A stretch of 34,792 nucleotides of DNA from Priapulus caudatus (lineage: Eukaryota; Priapulida; Priapulimorpha; Priapulimorphida; Priapulidae): positions 47,653 to 82,444 of the forward strand of contig NW_014577692.1 of the NCBI RefSeq assembly GCF_000485595.1, written 5' to 3'. A model generated the notes under the pieces. The model made no database searches. It saw only the letters and a program-made list of their open reading frames with translations, and was not told where the DNA came from. Positions 30,085 through 34,792 of the stretch are shown here, one piece after another (the first letter of the stretch is position 1; each line of letters starts with the position of its first letter). A program made the position numbers and the translations under genes.

Positions 30085-30366
30085 ATGCAACCATTGAGCC
30101 AAAATCGGCATAATATAATGGGTTTTTGCTCTGTGTTACCATTGGACCAGTGGCTTTTTGCTCAATATTGGCCCATTATTGATTATCCAACGACTTTTTT
30201 TCAGAATATGCCGACGTTGGGTCAATGACATTTCGATCAACATGGCCCCATGGCGTTTTTCCACTCCACTGGTACATGCCGAGATTGGGCCAATGATCAG
30301 CATAGGCGATGGCTTTTTTCAAGTAATGACAACCATGAGTCAACGTTGGGCCAACGCAGCCCAATC
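30085..30366 (+). repeat. Degenerate tandem repeat with TTGGGCCAA and GGCTTTTT motifs
   Basis: About five diverged units of 45 to 65 bases, each with a T-run box (GGGTTTTTGC, GGCTTTTTGC, CGACTTTTTTT, GGCGTTTTTCC, GGCTTTTTTC) and a TTGGxCCA-type box. The 70-codon frame across it at 30158-30370 reflects repeat composition and not a gene. Confidence 0.65.
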
Positions 30367-30370
30367 CTAA

Positions 30371-30535
30371 GGCGCGTTCACACGGACGTTTTTAGCCCGA
30401 GCCCAATTGGGCCCGCGCCAAATTTGGCTCGAGCCGAGCGTTCACACAGACGGTTTTTCGGGCCGTGCCAATTTGGTCCCATCGAAAACGTCGGAACAGG
30501 CCCGAGCCAAATTTTAGCACCAGCTAAATCAGTTG
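30371..30535 (+). repeat. Dimeric GC-rich repeat with GCGTTCACAC units
   Basis: Two direct units starting at 30374 and 30439 share GCGTTCACAC, GACG, TTTT and GCCAATTTGG-like words. GCCCGAGCC/GGCTCGAGCC palindromic boxes recur. It looks like a short non-autonomous element; no flanking target duplication was found. Confidence 0.55.
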
Positions 30536-31370
30536 AGCGGTAGATGCCGCGAGTGTCGAACGTGTACTTCAACGAAATAAAGTCCAAAACAGTATAAAAA
30601 TTTGATCAGGATGCACGTTTTCAAGATTGATAATTGAACTCGGAACGGAAGCAAACACTCTGAATCATCTCATGCACAATGGCGTGCGCGCTATATGTTG
30701 CAGCGGTGTATTGGACGGTGTTGAAGTGAAGTTATTAGGTCAAATCAAACATTAAGACTATTACTGGTACTGTTACTGGTAGGTCTAGTAGTAGTACTGA
30801 CAAGTTGTATTTATTAACCATCATTTTATTATTGAAACGGTCCAAGTGCCTGTGACAACGACCCCTTGGCTGCGTCATCCACGTCAAGCACTCAAACAAC
30901 TGTGAACTGACAACGAAAAAACAAAACATTGCAAAGAAAACACAATCGATTATCTAGATTATTTCATGAACATTTAAATTACACAGCGGCTTCAACGTTA
31001 CAGCAAGTAATTGTACCTTTGGACCAGAATTATTCTCGTGTTTGCAACCGGTGAAAACTCATGTGAACATTAATTTTTGTCTACTCGCGCCATCTAGCGT
31101 GGGAAAACCGAATATTTATTTTTTTATTTTTTTATTTAGGTAAGGTAGGTATATTACATTTGCAACTAATAATATCACATAAAATGGAAAAAAAAAACTA
31201 CTCATAGAAAATATTTATCTAGATCAAAATTAAAGACAGCTACACAAGAGGTATGGCAAAGAGAGTGGATTGGCTTGAAGGTTCACGTTATCACACTAAA
31301 ACAGTGGGATTCCTTTGTGAGTGTGCAAGGTTTGTAAATTAGCTGTTTCTCTTTTCCCATCACCATTTCT
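30536..31370. other. Intergenic; short TIR-end fragment, otherwise featureless
   Basis: No coding region. At 30854-30867 GACAACGACCCCTT is identical to the right terminus of the TTAGGG-bearing element, a possible solo end or truncated third copy. A T-rich stretch lies at 31112-31138. Confidence 0.45.
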
Positions 31371-31695
31371 TTTTCTTCTTCTTCTTCTTCTTCTTCTTCT
31401 TCTTCTTCTTTTTCTTCTTCTTCTTCTTCTTCTTCTTCTTCTTCTTCTTTTTCTTCTTCTTCTTCTCCACTCTTCCGCCTCTTTTTTTTATTCTTTCTTT
31501 TCCCCCCTCCTCCTCCGCCTCCTCCTCCGCCTCCTCCTCCGCCTCCTCTTCTTCTTTTTTATTCTTTCTTACTTCTTCCCCCTCCTCCTCCGCCTCCTCC
31601 TCCCCCGCCTCCTCCTCTTCTTCTTTTTTATTCTTTCTTCTTCTTATCCTCCTCCTTTCTCCTCCTCCTCTTCGTCTTCTTCTTTTTTTTTCGTC
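31369..31695. repeat. TTC/TCC trinucleotide polypyrimidine microsatellite
   Basis: Uninterrupted TTC repeats at about 31369-31465, then blocks of TCC/CGCCTCC and TTC. Both long frames here (poly-Leu on plus, poly-Lys/Glu on minus) follow from repeat translation and are not genes. Confidence 0.95.
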
Positions 31696-32586
31696 ATTTA
31701 CTTCGTGTTTTTTTCTACAGTTTTGCTGACGAGCATAAATGTCACGCGACACACTGCAGGGTGTCCCTATGCGTGACGCATGCAGTCAGTGACCCGTCGC
31801 TCGCTTCAATCTGTATTATATTCAATATATACAGTGGTACGTACTCGCAATAGATGCAGCTAGGATTTGTCTATTCTGAGAGCGATGAAGGTTAGATGGT
31901 GATGCAAAGGACGGGGAGAATGTGAGAGAGGATAGGAACATAGAGACCTGGTCAGGAAAATGGATTGAGGAAGTGAGACTCACTGTTGTTTTATGACAAA
32001 CGTGAATGCGTGATTACAGAAATTTGTAGGTGTATACTATTATTTATTCACTTATTATCAGGATATGCCCTAAAATTCTAGGGTGTAGTATTCTTTTAAA
32101 GCGAAGGAACATGTGGGAAATCAGAGAGATGGAGATGCAAAGTTTGACATGTGGATCGAGACATTACACAAATGAGAAGGGGAACGATTTTTTTAAGGGT
32201 GCGGGATTCAACCATTTAAATCGGGGATCCGGGAAATAACAGAATTTTTTTCGTGATTTGGAAATAGGAGTCAAACGGTGCAAGGGAAAACCAAAATTGC
32301 GATTTTTAAAATTGTGATTTTTTTAAACCGGGAACTGGAAAATTGACGCATAGTTTACCAAGAAAACTGGTAATAAATCACCTTCTCCCCCCCCCCAATT
32401 ATGGCGTAGCTAGAATTTGCAGAGAGTCTCTATACACGCACACTCTACTCTATATCTCACTACATTGCTCAGCAGGTAGAATTTCATATATAAAAGGCGA
32501 GCTTGATCTTAGAAATATTACGTGGATTGTAAGATGGAGCATAGTTTGTGCGGTTCGGTTATCGTATATCTTTAGTTTACCATAGT

Positions 32587-32587
<1 letters not shown>
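31696..32587. other. Intergenic; no feature supported
   Basis: AT-rich, with a C-run at 32388-32397 and an A/T-rich homopolymer zone at 32240-32330. No open frame here carries a recognisable motif. Confidence 0.45.
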
Positions 32588-32642
<55 letters not shown>

Positions 32643-32744
32643 GCCTTCTCTCCCTTCTCTCTCTCTCTCTTCTCTCTCTTCCCTCTCCCTCTCCTCTCTC
32701 TCTCTCCCTTCTCTCTCTCTCTCTCCTCTCTTCTCTCTGGCTAG

Positions 32745-32815
<71 letters not shown>

Positions 32816-32900
32816 TCTCTCTCTTTCTCGCCTCTCTCTCTCTCTTCTTCTGATCTCTCCTCTCTCTCTCTATATATATTATAATATATATATATAATAT
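32588..32900. repeat. CT dinucleotide microsatellite followed by TA-rich end
   Basis: Near-pure CT repeats with scattered TT and CC interruptions to about 32870, changing to TATATA at 32871-32905. Confidence 0.95.
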
Positions 32901-33108
32901 ATACTATATGTATAAACGCATAATAAACGCTCACACATACTCTCCGTGAGGACGTTAAAATTAAAACTGAGTAAGCGCTTAGCGAAATCGCAATCTCCCT
33001 CTAGCGTTTTCCGGTTGCTAGATTTGTATACAATATTGTTTAACGGAAAAAAATATAAAAAACGCGGGAACTTTCTTTTACAGGCGCGGGAACTCAATCC
33101 GTAACGTC

Positions 33109-33273
33109 ATGGCGTGGGTGCTGGGCGCATGGTGGCTCGTATTCATAAACAGTTTCGCCTACACGATATCCGTGACGTCATCGCCTGACAAAGCGATGAC
33201 GATGATGATCAAAGGACCCCGGTACACATATCGACGTAGATTTCCAAACACGAACGATAAGCGACATATATAG
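33109..33273 (+). CDS. Possible small secreted peptide ORF (54 residues), unproven
   Basis: ATG with G at -3 and +4 opens a frame beginning MAWVLGAWWLVFINSFAYTI, which has the hydrophobic core of a signal peptide or membrane anchor, then a short basic tail and TAG. The local DNA is less AT-rich than its surroundings and contains a CRE-like palindrome. I recognise no family, and an ORF this short could be chance. Confidence 0.22.
   Translation: MAWVLGAWWLVFINSFAYTISVTSSPDKAMTMMIKGPRYTYRRRFPNTNDKRHI
33173..33180. promoter_or_regulatory. CRE-like palindrome TGACGTCA
   Basis: A perfect 8-base CRE consensus, repeated at 33881-33888 upstream of the gene at 34444. CREB/ATF binding is known for this word; use here is inferred. 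Confidence 0.4.
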
Positions 33274-33880
33274 CACAGATCATGTTTATACACTATATAT
33301 AACAACTATAAATCACAGCCATAAACACAGACACTAGTGGACACTGCATGGCGGATATGAATGAAAAGGATGACGTACATTCTGATCTTAACATATACAT
33401 GCACGACGTCGATGTAATACAAGCTTTTTTTACTCAATTTCCAGCAACCGACAGTCGTACGAGCGTCATTTCTACGGAATAACTGTTTAGTTACTATTAT
33501 TTACACGCTGATGATGTAAGCTACGATTGCTTAAGCGTTCACAATCTAAATACCATCCAAACATACGGACTCAATCTAAGGGTAGAAATTCCGGGATGGA
33601 TATAGAAGACAATCACATTACTCCTGACAGCATGTTATCAACGTGAGGCTATTCCTAGCCATACGACCCCAGGGTAGCGAGTTCGGTTCACCTAATTTTA
33701 ACACATTTATCTATCTATCTATATCTATCTCTTTCTCTCGTTCTCTTTCTATCTCCTCTTCGCGCTCCCTCGTTTTTATCTCGCTTTCTATATGTCTCCA
33801 TGTAGCTCATTCACCGTCACGACATGAAATCGAAACGCCGCTTACGCAATAGCCGAAACGCTTGCACCATGCGGCTGCAG

Positions 33881-33888
33881 TGACGTCA
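33881..33888. promoter_or_regulatory. CRE-like palindrome TGACGTCA
   Basis: A second perfect CRE, about 170 bases upstream of the TATA-like sequence at 34052. Two such 8-mers within 710 bases is more than chance predicts. Confidence 0.45.
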
Positions 33889-34051
33889 CTAAATTTCAAA
33901 TAACTATCGGGACGGGCAATTAATAGCATTCTTCACCGGAAATATTAAACAGTTCGGGGCGTTTCTGTGAGAGAAAAAAAGTTCGCCAGATTTTATCGCG
34001 ACTTATCGTACGATATTTGTCAAGCTTGTACACGTCGTTCGTAGGCACTAG

Positions 34052-34059
34052 TATAAATA
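34052..34059 (+). promoter_or_regulatory. TATA-box candidate (TATAAATA)
   Basis: A good TATA consensus about 390 bases before the ATG at 34444. A start site near 34080-34090 would give a 5' leader of about 355 bases containing the 13-bp repeat array. Confidence 0.45.
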
Positions 34060-34289
34060 CCTATCAAGTATATATATATAGATGTGCACCGCTGACTTGA
34101 ACACAGTTTGCTAGGTCGCATGCGCCGCTCGCATCGATACCGCCTCAGCTATATACGCTTGTCGCCTGATGATGACACGACGCGAGTGAGAGAGAGACAG
34201 CAGGAGCGACGCTAGATATACTATTATTAGATAGACTCTGTTCTCTGAAGACGTTTGTGACGCTGTAGCAGCGATCCGACCGCTGACAC

Positions 34290-34406
34290 CGGTGACACAT
34301 CACAGTGACACAGCACAGTGACACGGCACAGTGACACATCACAGTGACACAGCACAGTGACACGGCACAGTGACATATCATAGTGACACATCACAGTGAC
34401 ACAGAG
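34290..34406 (+). repeat. 13-bp minisatellite with 39-bp higher-order period
   Basis: Nine units of CAGTGACACNNCA. The variable bases cycle AT, AG, GG, AT, AG, GG, then TATCA, AT and AG, so the array was first a trimer (39 bp) that duplicated. It ends 37 bases before the ATG at 34444. Confidence 0.95.
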
Positions 34407-34443
34407 AGGAGACGTGGTGCACGCACAGCGCTCGGGGGGAAAC

Positions 34444-34603
34444 ATGAACAACGTCTACATTATCGTCTGTAGCATTGTCGTGACGTTAGTTGATCTTAGC
34501 GACGGGTTGCCGGCGCTGGGGAGCCTCCAGGCAGTGGACGCTTTCGGACTCAAGCACCAGGATCCGGGTCTGGCGCGACCAGCCCGCCTCTACACATCGG
34601 CAG
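34444..34603 (+). CDS. First exon of a secreted or membrane protein gene (3'-partial)
   Basis: ATG preceded by A at -3 opens a frame whose N-terminal 26 residues form a typical signal peptide: MNN, hydrophobic core VYIIVCSIVVTLV, then a polar stretch ending near PALG. The mature part visible is QAVDAFGLKHQDPGLARPAR plus a few residues. A donor follows at 34603 (GCAG/GTACCG) or six bases later (ACCG/GTAGGC); which is used cannot be told. The exon is GC-rich compared with its flanks. I recognise no family; the rest lies beyond the window. Confidence 0.62.
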
Positions 34604-34633
34604 GTACCGGTAGGCAAGCCTTTATGATTTAGC

Positions 34634-34792
34634 ATTATTCCGCTGCTGCTGCTGCTGTTGTTGTTGTTATTGTTGTTGTTGTTGTTTTTCGTGGTGGTGG
34701 TGGTGGTTATTGTTTTCACCCTCTCCCTCCCTTTCCTCATCTTCCTCCTTCTTTCTCCTTCTCCTCCTCCTCCTCCTCCTCCTCCTCCTCCT
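34634..34792. repeat. Trinucleotide and polypyrimidine repeats at the window edge
   Basis: GCT/GTT triplet runs at about 34641-34690, GGT triplets at about 34692-34706 and CTCCT runs from 34722 to the end, in the first intron of the gene starting at 34444. Confidence 0.88.

Noticed and set aside
31321-31776. Poly-Leu membrane-like frame (plus) and Lys/Glu-rich frame (minus)
   Set aside because: Direct translation of TTC/TCC trinucleotide repeats.
32548-32934. Ser/Leu (plus) and Arg/Glu (minus) frames
   Set aside because: Translation of the CT dinucleotide microsatellite.

Overview
The window is nuclear DNA from an animal, most likely a marine or aquatic invertebrate. The grounds are GT-AG introns of about 130 to 3,050 bases that split conserved domains, a eukaryotic tRNA-Lys gene, TTAGGG-type repeats, dense microsatellites and several short inverted-repeat elements. 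I cannot name the phylum: sponge, cnidarian and lophotrochozoan are all possible. The sequence is an unfinished assembly with two N gaps (6001-6812 and 22238-22262) and stretches of poor consensus around them.

Layout. (1) 505-12551, plus strand: the 3' part of a large STAND-class NB-ARC ATPase with C-terminal TPR-like repeats, 17 exons whose splice phases all agree (928 codons in the window; the 5' end lies outside). Its introns are unusually rich in local duplications: a 36-bp minisatellite that looks copied from the exon 7/intron 7 boundary, a dead copy of a TPR exon, a duplicated 3' splice site that could add 14 residues in frame, and a small inverted-repeat element carrying TTAGGG repeats. 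(2) 12552-13975: 3' flank with no further gene. (3) 13976-22880: long pyrimidine-rich tracts enclosing 15505-21360, a stretched and noisy second rendition of the dUTPase locus that lies at 22876-26100. I read this as mainly an assembly artefact and not a second gene. (4) 23041-23112: tRNA-Lys(CUU), minus strand. (5) 23448-26099: an intact five-exon dUTPase gene, plus strand. (6) 28115-29830, minus strand: a small XTBD (XRN2-binding) domain protein related to CDKN2AIPNL; its last exon is uncertain. (7) 28.9-31 kb: relics of dispersed repeats. (8) 31.4-34.4 kb: microsatellites, then a CRE- and TATA-bearing upstream region leading to (9) 34444 onward, the first exon of a secreted or membrane protein gene that runs off the right edge.

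The genes do not form a pathway. The NB-ARC/TPR protein has the architecture of an apoptosome-like or innate immune sensor. dUTPase is nucleotide housekeeping, and the XTBD protein is expected to bind the nuclear exonuclease XRN2. The points most worth a second look are the minisatellite built from a splice donor, the telomere-motif inverted-repeat element found in two of the genes, the recurring short palindromes, and the corrupted duplicate of the dUTPase locus.
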